Assembly: GCA_943370145.1 (NCBI GenBank)
Contig: CALRPY020000041.1
Location: 1-38,951 of the forward strand
DNA: 38,951 bases
Origin: Ga0077536 sp943370145
GTDB taxonomy: Bacteria; Pseudomonadota; Gammaproteobacteria; Ga0077536
Reading direction: 5' to 3'
Part shown: piece by piece, positions 22,299-30,649 of the stretch
How the letters are laid out: the number at the start of each line of letters is the position of its first letter
How positions within the stretch are numbered: the first letter of the stretch is position 1
Program-made: the position numbers and the translations under genes
Notes under the pieces: generated by a model
The model's input: only the letters and a program-made list of their open reading frames with translations
Told to the model about the DNA's origin: nothing
The model's database searches: none

Positions 22299-23666
22299 AT
22301 GCAAACTGGGTTGAGGCGCGGCTGTTCGCGGGCGCTTTGCGTTCTGGTGACAGGTCTGGTGAGTGCGGTTGTCCATGCGGAATGGTCCAGCTCTGTTGGT
22401 CCGGGGGTGCAGGTCGACGGCACGCTGGAGATGGGTCTCGGCGGCTTCGGCAACTGGGGTACGAATTTCGGCGTGGGCCGCTTCGACCCCGACACGGGTG
22501 CGCCGGAGGGAGACCCCACCTACGGCGAGGGCTATATCGAGCCGGCCCTGGATTTCAGCCGCAAGTTCGATGCTTTCGGCGAGTTGTACGGCAAGGTCTC
22601 GACGGTGGCGGCGCTCACGGTCGGTGATGGTGACCCTAATGGCTTCACGAGCGGCGGTGACGGCAGGATTGCGCTGGAGGCGGCCAATCTGGGCTGGCGC
22701 TCCGGCAACAGCGAGGATTCGGCGCAGCGCCCGGTGTTCGATGTCTCGGTCGGGCCACAGGAATTCGACGTCGGCGACGGCTTCCTGATTGACGACGGCA
22801 ACTTCGATGCGGGTGATGACGGCGCCACGTGGCTGCTGCCGCGGCAGGCCTTTCGCCGCGCCTTCGTCGGCAGAATGGATTACCGGGCAATCCACGTCGA
22901 TGCGTTCTTCCTCGAGGCGGATCGGGATCAGGAAAATACCGCGATCGCCGGCACCAACCTCGAGTACCGGATTGGTGATGGCCATGTCGGCGCCATGTTC
23001 TTCGAAGTCGTCGACACCGACGTGCCCAACCTCTACGCGGCGCGGGACGGCATGGAAACCTACAGCATTCGCGCCAACGATCTGCGCTGGCCCTCGCTAC
23101 CGGATATCGCAGTGCACGGCGAGTACGTCCGGCAGACCGGGTCCGGCGAAGATGGCGATTTCGATGCCGAGGCCTGGTATGGGGAGGCGGGCTATACGTT
23201 CTCGACCCTGCCGTGGTCGCCCACGCTCAGTTACCGATATGCGTATTTTTCGGGCGATGCCGACCCGACCGACGGCACGCGACGCGAGTTCGAACCTTTC
23301 TTCTACGGTTTCGACAAGCGCGGCTGGGGCACCTGGTTCCAGGGCGAGGTGGGTGGTGGCTGGTACCTTTTCAACGCGAACCAGCAGAACCATTATGTGC
23401 ACCTGAGCGCAACACCCACCGAATCCTGGTCAGTGGGTCTTGTCGGGCTGCGCTATGAACTGGCGGAGGCAAACTTCCTGGGTACGCCGGTCAGTGAGCG
23501 GCATTTCGGCGACGAATTCAACGCGTACGCGGACTGGTCCGTGACCGACTACCTGCTTCTGAGCCTCGCCTACGGCGTGATGTTTCCGGGGCAGGCGGCC
23601 GTGGATGCCTTCGGCGACGATGAGGCTTTCCACACCCTGGAAGGTGCGGCGTATTTCAGCTTCTGA
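22299..23666 (+). CDS. Alginate export family outer membrane protein
   Basis: 455 residues from ATG 22299 after a GGGGG stretch; the open frame continues upstream to 22116 without a ribosome-binding site. Signal peptide ends VVHAEW. The barrel has paired amphipathic strands with features of the alginate-export (AlgE-like, Alginate_exp) family: a central VSVGPQEFDVGDGFLIDDGNFDAG segment, followed by RRAFVGRMDYRAIHVDAFFLEAD, and strands such as YRYAYFSGDADPTDGTRREFEPFF. It ends in a terminal Phe (AAYFSF). No alginate polymerisation genes are nearby, so it is probably a porin for other anionic solutes. Confidence 0.78.
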   Translation: MQTGLRRGCSRALCVLVTGLVSAVVHAEWSSSVGPGVQVDGTLEMGLGGFGNWGTNFGVGRFDPDTGAPEGDPTYGEGYIEPALDFSRKFDAFGELYGKVSTVAALTVGDGDPNGFTSGGDGRIALEAANLGWRSGNSEDSAQRPVFDVSVGPQEFDVGDGFLIDDGNFDAGDDGATWLLPRQAFRRAFVGRMDYRAIHVDAFFLEADRDQENTAIAGTNLEYRIGDGHVGAMFFEVVDTDVPNLYAARDGMETYSIRANDLRWPSLPDIAVHGEYVRQTGSGEDGDFDAEAWYGEAGYTFSTLPWSPTLSYRYAYFSGDADPTDGTRREFEPFFYGFDKRGWGTWFQGEVGGGWYLFNANQQNHYVHLSATPTESWSVGLVGLRYELAEANFLGTPVSERHFGDEFNAYADWSVTDYLLLSLAYGVMFPGQAAVDAFGDDEAFHTLEGAAYFSF

Positions 23667-23678
23667 CGGGACACTGGG

Positions 23679-23703
23679 CCCGCAGGCCGTTGCGGCCCGC
23701 GGG
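23679..23703. terminator. Hairpin between convergent genes
   Basis: CCCGC-A-GGCC (23679-23688) pairs with GGCC-C-GCGGG (23694-23703) around a GTTGC loop, with one A/C mismatch. It lies in the 56-bp gap between the AlgE-type gene and the convergent carbonic anhydrase gene. Confidence 0.5.
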
Positions 23704-23722
23704 TTCCTCCGGGGGAGGCGCC

Positions 23723-24388
23723 TCAGGCGACGCGCGCGGCAGGGATCTGCTCTTCGTGCGCAAACATCTGCTCGATGAATCCAACGGTGCCCTTCTCGAC
23801 CGAGTACATCCCGCCGACGATCCCGATCTGACCGTCTCGCAGCAGCTGTTCCAGTATGGGGCTGCGCTCGACGATTGCCCGCATCTGGTGCCGCATGTTT
23901 TCGGTGGCGACCCGTTCGACCAGTTCGTCGGGCTCGCAGTCGCCATCGCCGCATTCGTGGACACTGTGCAGCGCCGGCGCAATCTTGTTGAGCAAACCGG
24001 TCAGATGGCCCATCTCCACGTGATTGCAGGCACCCTTGATGGCTCCGCAGCGCGAGTGGCCCAGCACCACGATGAGCTTCGCGCCTGCGACCTTGCAGGC
24101 GAATTCCATGCTGCCGAGGATATCGTCGTTCAGCACGTTGCCCGCAATTCGCGCGCTGAAGATGTCACCGAGGCCCTGGTCGAAAATCAGCTCGGCTGAG
24201 GTCCGCGAGTCGATGCAGCTCAGCACGATGGCGAACGGATGCTGGCCGTCGGAGGTCTCGTTGACCTGCTGCAGCAGGTTCCGGTTGAAACGCAGGTTGC
24301 TGACGAAGCGCTCGTTGCCCTGCATGAGGATATCGAAGGCCTTCCGGGGCGTGAGGTTGGCCTGGATTTCTCGGGTCTGGGTGCGCAT
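23723..24388 (-). CDS. Beta-class carbonic anhydrase
   Basis: 221 residues from ATG 24388, which has AGGAG 10-13 bp upstream. Catalyses interconversion of CO2 and bicarbonate. Zinc ligands and dyad are visible: Cys58 with Asp60-Arg62 in LSCIDSR, and His111/Cys114 in GHSRCGAIKGA. The line RIAGNVLNDDILGSMEFACKV is typical. An acidic stretch with two extra cysteines (HECGDGDCEPDELVER) lies in the middle of the domain and is uncommon. No signal peptide, so cytoplasmic. It lies in the same orientation as the SulP gene with the AlgE-type gene between them. Confidence 0.93.
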   Translation of the reverse strand: MRTQTREIQANLTPRKAFDILMQGNERFVSNLRFNRNLLQQVNETSDGQHPFAIVLSCIDSRTSAELIFDQGLGDIFSARIAGNVLNDDILGSMEFACKVAGAKLIVVLGHSRCGAIKGACNHVEMGHLTGLLNKIAPALHSVHECGDGDCEPDELVERVATENMRHQMRAIVERSPILEQLLRDGQIGIVGGMYSVEKGTVGFIEQMFAHEEQIPAARVA

Positions 24389-24714
24389 GTTTTCTGCTCC
24401 TGTTCCTGCTGGGAATACGTCGAGGGCGGTCGCGAGCGCCGTGCGATTCGATTTCGGCACGCCGGCCATCCGCTGGCATGTACCGCGACGCTGGCATCAC
24501 GGCACTTTCCACAGTCCTCGCCTCGAACGGTAGCAGCGCCGTGAAGCCTGCGACTATGCTCATTAATTGGTGCGAAAGATCGGTTTTCCGGAAGTCTGGG
24601 CCACGGCATGGCCCGGTCCTGCCGCGGCTGCATGCCGGCCGCCGAGGGAGCCGACCGCATTCGAGAGGGGAGATGCCGCGGCGGCCGCCGCGGCATCCAC
24701 GCGGACGCTTCGCC
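24389..24714. other. Intergenic region, no feature recognised
   Basis: About 325 bases between two minus-strand genes. It holds the carbonic anhydrase promoter near its left end. Open frames on the plus strand are antisense to neighbours and lack start signals. Confidence 0.45.
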
Positions 24715-25005
24715 TTATCGGACGAAGGGGTTGCCGCTCTTCGAGAGCGCGCGGCGGGGCGTCTTGTCGGCGGCGTCGGTCGCGACTTCCACGCGGGCGA
24801 ATTCGGCCTTTTCACCCATCACGTGCCGATTGTGAAATGGATTGGCGGCCTTGAACTGCGCGCGGGTCGCGACGCGTTCCGGCTTCCCGGCCTGCGAGGC
24901 GCTGGCGTCGTCGGCGGACGCCGTCACCGAAAACCCGGCAACGAGGCCTGCGACCAGCAGGGCGGGCAGGTGGGTACGCGTTATCGGCTTGCTGTGCTTG
25001 ATCAT
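24715..25005 (-). CDS. Small secreted hypothetical protein
   Basis: 96 residues from ATG 25005, set by GAGGAG nine bases upstream. A signal peptide runs through LPALLVAGLVAGFSVTASA, giving a mature protein of about 65 residues, basic, with two NPF motifs (FKAANPFHNRHVMG and SKSGNPFVR at the C-terminus). No cysteine in the mature part. I do not recognise the family. It is divergent from the aspartic protease gene, with 247 bp between starts. Confidence 0.65.
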   Translation of the reverse strand: MIKHSKPITRTHLPALLVAGLVAGFSVTASADDASASQAGKPERVATRAQFKAANPFHNRHVMGEKAEFARVEVATDAADKTPRRALSKSGNPFVR

Positions 25006-25252
25006 CGAATACTCCTCAAAGTTGCCGGCTGATATTTGGTTTGGGCCCGGTTCCTCTGCCGGCTGGGCTGCGGGCCGCACGTCTTTCGTGCATCTTTGCT
25101 ACAAAATGGAGCGTAGCGCCGCTCCCGGGTGCGTGCCACCTGAAAAAGTCGATGCGAAATATCGGTTTTTTTCCAGTCCCGGCGATGAAAGCCATGCTGG
25201 CATGAGACATGCTGTTCATCCCCTCGAGTGCAAACGCCCGGGGAGAGCAGCC

Positions 25253-25750
25253 ATGCGGAAAGTCCTGAGCCTCGTCCTGACCGTCGCGATGGTGGTCGGC
25301 GCGCAGGTGGCGGCCGCCGGCGAGCCGCTGATGGTCAACCTGTCCAGCAACGGCGTGGGTACGCTGCACGTGCAGGCCAAGCTCGGTGGGCACGTGGACA
25401 CCGAGTTCCTGCTCGATACCGGGTCCGCCTTCGTGGTGCTGTCGGAGGCCACGCGACGCACGCTGGCCGCGGAAGGCGCATTGGTGCCACTGCGCCGCCT
25501 GCGTGCCGTGCTCGCCAACAATGCGGTCACCAACGCTCAGGTCTACCGCGTCACTTCGCTGGAGCTGGCCGCCGGATGCGTGGTCCGGGACTTCGAGGCA
25601 GTGGTGCTGCCCGGAGCCCGCAAGAACATTCTCGGCCTGTCGGCGCTGCGCTCGGTCGCCCCGTTCACGGTGCACCTCGAACCCTTGCGTCTCGAACTGA
25701 ACTGCGTGGAGACCACTGGCGCAGCCAGCGTGGTCGCGTTAGCCAACTGA
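25253..25750 (+). CDS. Retropepsin-like aspartic protease, periplasmic
   Basis: 165 residues from ATG 25253 after GGGGAGAG at 25240-25247. Signal peptide ends QVAAAGEP. The single aspartic-protease domain has the active-site motif DTGSA (Asp55) in VDTEFLLDTGSAFVVLS and a second-half motif KNILGLSALRSV, the pattern of bacterial clan AA proteases (TIGR02281/DUF-like) that act as homodimers. Two cysteines (CVVRDFE and LNCVET) could form a disulfide. Target proteins are unknown. Confidence 0.8.
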   Translation: MRKVLSLVLTVAMVVGAQVAAAGEPLMVNLSSNGVGTLHVQAKLGGHVDTEFLLDTGSAFVVLSEATRRTLAAEGALVPLRRLRAVLANNAVTNAQVYRVTSLELAAGCVVRDFEAVVLPGARKNILGLSALRSVAPFTVHLEPLRLELNCVETTGAASVVALAN

Positions 25751-25876
25751 GCCCCAGGGCGCGCAGCCTGCCGTAGACTCGGGCCGCCGCCGGTGGCCGG
25801 GTTAGACTTCGCGCGGTCGGGCAGGGCGATAGCGCCCTTGTCCGCCACCCCACAGCCGCCGAAGACCGGGAAAACA

Positions 25877-26380
25877 GTGAGCGCCGACGAACTTTTCGAC
25901 GTGGTCGACGAATTCGACCATGTGATTGCCACCGCCACGCGGGCGATCGTCCATCGCGACGGCCTGCGCCACCGCGCCGCCCATATCCTGCTCTACGATG
26001 ACGCCGGCCGGCTTTATCTTCAACGCCGCGCGTTCAGCAAGGAATGTTCGCCGGGGTGCTGGGATACCTCGGCCGCCGGCCACGTGGGCGCCGGCGAGGG
26101 TTACGCGACCGCGGCACAGCGGGAACTCGAGGAGGAACTTGGAATCGGTGGCAGCCCGCTGCTCGAGCCGCTGTTCAAGCTGCCGGCCAGCGTCGATACC
26201 GGCCATGAATTCGTCTGGGTCTTCCGCACGACGACCACGCAGGCCGTGAGGCCGGATCCGCACGAGATCATCGACGGTCGCTGGTGTACGGAGGCCGAGA
26301 TCACCGACTGGATCGCACGTGAGCCGGCCGCCTTCACCGGCTCGTTTCGGCAGATCTGGTCCCTGTTGCGCGTCGCCTGA
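25877..26380 (+). CDS. Nudix hydrolase, YfcD-like
   Basis: 167 residues from GTG 25877, chosen because SADELFDVVDEFDHVIATATR matches where YfcD-type proteins begin; ATG 25793 would add 28 residues of unrelated sequence. The Nudix box is intact: GHVGAGEGYATAAQRELEEELG (fits Gx5Ex7REUxEExGU). Upstream LRHRAAHILLYDDAGRLYLQRR is typical of this subgroup. These enzymes hydrolyse nucleoside diphosphate derivatives; the substrate is unknown. It precedes the UDG-uvrC-pgsA operon by about 175 bp. Confidence 0.85.
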   Translation: MSADELFDVVDEFDHVIATATRAIVHRDGLRHRAAHILLYDDAGRLYLQRRAFSKECSPGCWDTSAAGHVGAGEGYATAAQRELEEELGIGGSPLLEPLFKLPASVDTGHEFVWVFRTTTTQAVRPDPHEIIDGRWCTEAEITDWIAREPAAFTGSFRQIWSLLRVA

Positions 26381-26554
26381 GCGCTTGAGCCGTCGCGGCG
26401 CCGCCGAAGCGCGGGCGCCCGGTTACAATGGCACCCGCATGTCGAGTCCCGTGCCCATTCTCCCGCCTTCTGCCGTGCGCGGCGCCGCGCCGCGCGACCG
26501 CACGTGCGCCGACACCCGGTGGGCCGGTCAGCGTGCCGTCACCAGGGACTGCGC

Positions 26555-27226
26555 ATGACGGCATCCACGCACCGGCGTGCCGTGGATTCGGGCTTCGATC
26601 TCCGCTGCGAGGCGTGCCCGCGCCTTGCGGGTTTCCTGTCCGATATCCGGCAGCGCTTTCCCGGCTATTTCGCGCGGCCCGTGCCACCGTTCGGCGCCCT
26701 GGAAGCGCGGCTGATCGTCGTCGGGCTCGCGCCCGGGCTGCACGGCGCCAATGCCACGGGGCGACCCTTCACCGGCGACCATGCGGGGATCCTGCTCTAT
26801 GCGACCCTGCATGCGCACGGCTTCGCGAGCGCGCCCTGCTCGACGGCCGCTGATGATGGGCTACGTCTCTTCGACTGCCGAATCACGAATGCGGTGAAGT
26901 GCGTGCCACCGGCCAACAAGCCGGACGGGGCTGAAATCAGGCGCTGCAATCAGTTCCTGGCCCATGAACTCTCAAGCGTGCCGCGCGGAGCCGTGCTGGT
27001 TGCCCTCGGCGCCATCGCGCACGACGCGATACTGCGCGCCCTGGGCATGCGGCCCGCGTCGATGGCCTTCGGCCACGGCAACGAACACGTACTCGCGGAC
27101 AATCGAGTCCTGCTCGATTCCTACCACTGCAGTCGCTACAACACCCAGACGCGCCGGCTGACACCGGCCATGTTCGATGCCGTGTTCGCGCGTGCCCGCG
27201 CGCTGCTCGACGGGGCGGAGCGATGA
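26555..27226 (+). CDS. Uracil-DNA glycosylase, family 5 (UDGb)
   Basis: 223 residues from ATG 26555; a frame open from 26504 lacks support. It removes uracil and related deaminated bases from DNA. Four cysteines fit the [4Fe-4S] cluster of the family: Cys18 and Cys21 (RCEACPRL), Cys116 (AVKCVPP) and Cys131 (RRCNQFL). Motif 1 is GLAPGLHGAN (57-66) and motif 3 is SYHCSRYNTQTRRL near the C-terminus. Motif 1 lacks the polar catalytic residue of families 1 and 4, as in family 5. Its stop overlaps the uvrC start by 4 bp (ATGA), so the two repair genes are translationally coupled. Confidence 0.9.
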   Translation: MTASTHRRAVDSGFDLRCEACPRLAGFLSDIRQRFPGYFARPVPPFGALEARLIVVGLAPGLHGANATGRPFTGDHAGILLYATLHAHGFASAPCSTAADDGLRLFDCRITNAVKCVPPANKPDGAEIRRCNQFLAHELSSVPRGAVLVALGAIAHDAILRALGMRPASMAFGHGNEHVLADNRVLLDSYHCSRYNTQTRRLTPAMFDAVFARARALLDGAER

Positions 27227-29064
27227 GCGAGGAGCGCGGCGCCGCGCTGCGCGAGAAGGTCGCACGCCTGCCCGGCGCGCCCGGCGTCTATCGCATGCTC
27301 GACGCGCGAGGCACCGTGATCTACGTCGGCAAGGCGCGTGACCTGCGCAAGCGTGTCGGCAGCTACTTCGTCAACCACAGCGGGCACACGCCCAAGGTGC
27401 GGGCGATGGTTGCGCAGATCGACGACCTCGAGGTCATGATCACGCGCAACGAGAACGAGGCGCTGATTCTCGAGAGCAATCTCATCAAGGAGCTGCGCCC
27501 GCGCTACAACGTCGTCCTGCGCGACGACAAGAGCTACCCCTACATCTACGTCAACACCGAGCACGAATACCCGCGGATCGGCTTCCATCGGGGCCCTCGC
27601 CACGGCAGTGGGCGTTATTTCGGGCCCTACCCGAACGCCGGTGCGGTGCGTTCCACCCTCAACCTGCTGCAGAAGCTGTTCGCCGTGCGCCAGTGCGAGG
27701 ACACGTATTTTTCGAACCGTTCGCGTCCCTGCCTGCAGTACCAGATCAAGCGCTGCAGCGGGCCCTGCGTGAAGTTGATCGCGCCAGATGAATATCGCCA
27801 CGATATCGAGCATGCGCTGATGTTCCTGGCCGGGCGCAGCCAGGAGGTGGTGGAGACCCTGGTGGGCCAGATGGAGCAGGCCGCCCAGCGACTCGACTAC
27901 GAGCGCGCCGCGCAGCTGCGCGACCAGATTGCAAAGCTGCAGCGGGTGCAGTCCGAGCAGCACATCACCGCCGACGCGGGCGACTTCGACACCGTGGTCT
28001 GCCGCACGCGTGATGGCATCGGCTGCGTGCAGGTGTTCTTCATGCGCGGCGGGCGCAACCTGGGCAACAAGACCTTCTTCCCCGCGCACACGCGGGATGC
28101 GTCGCCGGCCGAAATCGTCGAGGCTTTCCTGCCGCAGTTCTACCTCACCGGCCACACCGAACGCGAAATACCGCCGGACATCATCCTCGAGGATGCGATT
28201 GACGACGATGGCTGGCTGAACGCCGCACTCAGCGAGCGGCGGGGCACGACCGTACGCCTGCGCGTGAACGTCCGCGCCGAGCGCGCCAAGTGGCTGGAGA
28301 TGGCCCTGCGCAACGTGGAACTGGCGCTGTCCGAGCGGATTGCGACGGATATCGATCAGCAGCGTCGCATGGACGCGCTGCGCGAGGCGCTGGAAATGCC
28401 GGAGATCCCGGCTCGCATCGAGTGCTTCGATGTGTCCCATACGCGGGGCGAGGCGACTGTCGCATCCTGCGTGGTGTTCGGGCCGGAGGGCGCGCGGAAA
28501 TCCGACTATCGCCGCTTCAATATCGAGGGCGTCACGCCGGGTGATGATTACGCGGCGATGGGGCAGGCGCTGGAGCGGCGATATGGTCGCCTCAAGCGCG
28601 AGGACAGCCCGATGCCGGACCTGCTGCTGATTGACGGCGGCGCGGGCCAGGTGGCGCAGGCGCTCAGCGTGCTGAAGGAGTTGCAGATCGACGAAGTGAC
28701 CGTCGTGGGCGTGGCCAAGGGCACCAGCCGCAAGCCGGGTCTTGAGCATCTCATCATCAACGACGGCCGCGACGAGCGCCTGCTGCCGCGCGACTCGCCG
28801 GCCCTGCACCTGATCCAGCAGATCCGCGACGAGGCCCACCGCTTCGCGATCACCGCGCACCGGCAGGCGCGGTCGCGCGCGCGGAAGCGATCGCCCCTGG
28901 AAGAAGTGCAGGGCATAGGCGCCAAGCGGCGGCAACGCGTGATCCAGCACTTCGGCGGCATGCAGGGCGTGGCCCGGGCCAGTGTCGACGATTTGCAAAA
29001 GGTACCGGGGATCAGCAAACAATTGGCGCAACAGATTTTCGACGCCCTGCGCGAGTCTTCATGA
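27223..29064 (+). CDS. uvrC: UvrABC system protein C
   Basis: 613 residues, full length. Nuclease subunit of nucleotide excision repair, making incisions on both sides of a lesion. The N-terminal GIY-YIG domain is seen as GVYRMLDARGTVIYVGKARDLRKRV, followed by four cysteines of an iron-sulfur/zinc-type cluster (RQCEDTYFSNRSRPCLQYQIKRCSGPC split over 150-186), the UVR motif (LDYERAAQLRDQIAKLQ), the RNase H-like 5' nuclease (ECFDVSHTRGE and LLLIDGGAGQ) and two C-terminal helix-hairpin-helix motifs (VQGIGAKRRQRVI and VPGISKQLAQQI). It overlaps both neighbours by 4 bp, and the uvrC-pgsA-tRNA order is conserved in gammaproteobacteria. Confidence 0.97.
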   Translation: MSEERGAALREKVARLPGAPGVYRMLDARGTVIYVGKARDLRKRVGSYFVNHSGHTPKVRAMVAQIDDLEVMITRNENEALILESNLIKELRPRYNVVLRDDKSYPYIYVNTEHEYPRIGFHRGPRHGSGRYFGPYPNAGAVRSTLNLLQKLFAVRQCEDTYFSNRSRPCLQYQIKRCSGPCVKLIAPDEYRHDIEHALMFLAGRSQEVVETLVGQMEQAAQRLDYERAAQLRDQIAKLQRVQSEQHITADAGDFDTVVCRTRDGIGCVQVFFMRGGRNLGNKTFFPAHTRDASPAEIVEAFLPQFYLTGHTEREIPPDIILEDAIDDDGWLNAALSERRGTTVRLRVNVRAERAKWLEMALRNVELALSERIATDIDQQRRMDALREALEMPEIPARIECFDVSHTRGEATVASCVVFGPEGARKSDYRRFNIEGVTPGDDYAAMGQALERRYGRLKREDSPMPDLLLIDGGAGQVAQALSVLKELQIDEVTVVGVAKGTSRKPGLEHLIINDGRDERLLPRDSPALHLIQQIRDEAHRFAITAHRQARSRARKRSPLEEVQGIGAKRRQRVIQHFGGMQGVARASVDDLQKVPGISKQLAQQIFDALRESS

Positions 29065-29633
29065 ACATCCCGAATTCACTGACCCTGCTCCGGATAGCGC
29101 TCATTCCATGTTTCGTGGTGGCCTACTGGGCGCCGCCGTCATGGACCCAGTTGGCCGCGGCGGCGATCTTTGCGCTTGCGGCCGTTACCGACTGGCTGGA
29201 TGGCTATCTCGCGCGGCGGTTGGGCCAGACTTCTCCACTGGGCGCCTTCCTGGACCCGGTCGCCGACAAGCTGATCGTCGCGGTGGCGCTGATCCTCCTG
29301 TTGCAGCGCGATCCCGCGATCTCGATAGCGCTGCCTGTCGCGGTGATCATCGGCCGCGAAATCACGGTGTCGGCGTTGCGCGAGTGGATGGCCGAGCTTG
29401 GCGCGCGCAAGAAGGTAGCGGTGTCTGCCCTCGGCAAGATCAAGACCACGGCCCAGATGGTGGCCCTGCTGCTGATGATCGCGCGCGAGCCCTGGCTTGG
29501 CCTGCCGGTCTACCAGACAGGGATCGTCGCGCTCTACCTGGCGGCGATTCTGACCCTGTGGTCGATGGTTCTGTACCTGCGCGCGGCGTGGCCGGCACTC
29601 ACCGGAAAGCCGGAAACCGAAATAGTGCCTTGA
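29061..29633 (+). CDS. pgsA: CDP-diacylglycerol-glycerol-3-phosphate 3-phosphatidyltransferase
   Basis: 190 residues, overlapping uvrC by 4 bp. It makes phosphatidylglycerol phosphate, the committed step toward phosphatidylglycerol and cardiolipin. The CDP-alcohol phosphotransferase motif DG-x2-AR-x8-G-x3-D-x3-D is perfect: Asp47-Gly48, Ala51-Arg52, Gly61, Asp65 and Asp69. Hydrophobic segments near 6-24, 29-45, 72-100 and 125-172 give a multi-pass inner-membrane protein. The -35 element of the tRNA promoter overlaps its stop codon. Confidence 0.96.
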   Translation: MNIPNSLTLLRIALIPCFVVAYWAPPSWTQLAAAAIFALAAVTDWLDGYLARRLGQTSPLGAFLDPVADKLIVAVALILLLQRDPAISIALPVAVIIGREITVSALREWMAELGARKKVAVSALGKIKTTAQMVALLLMIAREPWLGLPVYQTGIVALYLAAILTLWSMVLYLRAAWPALTGKPETEIVP

Positions 29634-29657
29634 CAGGCATCGATGCCGGTTTAAAAT
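29630..29657 (+). promoter_or_regulatory. Sigma-70 promoter for the tRNA-Gly/tRNA-Cys unit
   Basis: TTGACA (29630-29635) and TAAAAT (29652-29657) with a 16-bp spacer; the -35 box is a perfect match and overlaps the pgsA stop codon. The first tRNA base is at 29670, leaving a short leader. The GC-containing discriminator after -10 (TGTCGAC) is as expected for stable RNA promoters. Confidence 0.85.
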
Positions 29658-29669
29658 TGTCGACTCTTC

Positions 29670-29745
<76 letters not shown>

Positions 29746-29754
29746 GTTCTAGCC

Positions 29755-29781
29755 GAAGCCCCGACTATGCGTCGGGGCTTC
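29755..29781 (+). terminator. Hairpin between the two tRNA genes
   Basis: GAAGCCCCGAC (29755-29765) and GTCGGGGCTTC (29771-29781) form a perfect 11-bp stem with a 5-base loop, followed by GCATTTC. It could attenuate the transcript or mark a processing site between tRNA-Gly and tRNA-Cys. Confidence 0.65.
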
Positions 29782-29798
29782 GCATTTCTGGACGCGAC

Positions 29799-29872
29799 GG
29801 CTGGGTGGCAGAGTGGTCATGCAGCGGCCTGCAAAGCCGTGTACGCCGGTTCGATTCCGACCCCAGCCTCCA
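29799..29872 (+). tRNA. tRNA-Cys (anticodon GCA)
   Basis: 74 nt with an encoded CCA end. Acceptor arm GGCTGGG pairs with CCCAGCC, discriminator T (U73) as required for cysteinyl-tRNA synthetase. Anticodon loop CTGCAAA gives GCA. T loop GTTCGATTC. It follows tRNA-Gly as in E. coli glyW-cysT; the third gene of that unit (leuZ) is absent here. Confidence 0.97.
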
Positions 29873-30172
29873 CTTCGCGCTCCTGCGTGCTCCACCAGGA
29901 CCTGCCGAATCTTCATCGAATCATGCCAGGGCCGCGTCTGTAACGAGATGCGGCTGGGTGCTGCCCGGCATGCTCCAATGGCCTTGCGCGGTGATGTTGG
30001 CACCACCTGTCCCGGGCCCCGCGCGGCCCACCAGCCCGGCGGCTCGACCACGCACGCGAGTCCGGCAGAGGCAGGCAACTGCCCGTAGGGTGCCGGCGAA
30101 GCGCGCAGTACCGACCCCATCGGTCTATCATTGCAACCAGTCCATTGCGAAGCGCGGGGGCGACTCGGTGCC
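29873..30172. other. Intergenic region after tRNA-Cys
   Basis: 300 bases without a convincing gene or tRNA. The short open frames are antisense or low complexity. No leucine tRNA is present. Confidence 0.5.
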
Positions 30173-30565
30173 ATGCTGCCTATCCTGGCCCGCCTCATGC
30201 AGCGGACCGTGGCGCCGCTGGTTGCGCCTAAGCACCCGAATCACGAATACGTCGAACGGGCGAGAGGCGGGTTCATGGAGCGCGCGGAGAGCACCCGTGA
30301 CGACATCGACGAAGCGTTCAGGGACGCGGACTTCCGCGGCAGGACCGATGAGACGTTGTGTGCCTACCCGCAATTTCTGTGCAGCGAGCAATATGCGCAG
30401 GCGCATGAGCAGGTGCGGGCCAACAGCCGCTGCATCCGCATCAATGCGGAATTGATGAGCCGCCACGCCGGGCGGATTTCGCGGCAGGCTTCGGTGCTGG
30501 CCGTTGTCGCGGTGCTGCTTGCCGTTGGACAACTCGTCATCGTGCTGCTGGCCTGGCCGCGATGA
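30173..30565 (+). CDS. Hypothetical protein with C-terminal membrane helix
   Basis: 130 residues from ATG 30173 with a G-rich stretch 12-17 bp upstream; the alternative ATG at 30131 has no site. The N-terminal part is charged and helical (RARGGFMERAESTRDDIDEAF); residues about 106-128 form one hydrophobic helix (SVLAVVAVLLAVGQLVIVLLAW), so a tail-anchored topology is likely. Two cysteines (LCAYPQFLCSEQY) lie close together. I do not recognise the family. It is 84 bp upstream of kup, so cotranscription is possible. Confidence 0.5.
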   Translation: MLPILARLMQRTVAPLVAPKHPNHEYVERARGGFMERAESTRDDIDEAFRDADFRGRTDETLCAYPQFLCSEQYAQAHEQVRANSRCIRINAELMSRHAGRISRQASVLAVVAVLLAVGQLVIVLLAWPR

Positions 30566-30649
30566 AGTAACCGCTGGAAAGCCGGATTCCGATATGCGCC
30601 TGCAACCTCGCCGATCACAACCCTGGAACAACACCCCGGATGTCCCCGC

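Noticed and set aside
26424..26429. TACAAT as a promoter -10 for the UDG-uvrC operon
   Set aside because: No matching -35 at 16-18 bp upstream; it remains only a weak candidate.
27136..29031. A 631-codon open frame antisense to uvrC
   Set aside because: uvrC on the plus strand is complete with all domains; the minus-strand product has no recognisable family.
29873..30172. Possible third tRNA (leucine) as in E. coli glyW-cysT-leuZ
   Set aside because: No cloverleaf with acceptor arm, T loop and anticodon could be found in this stretch.
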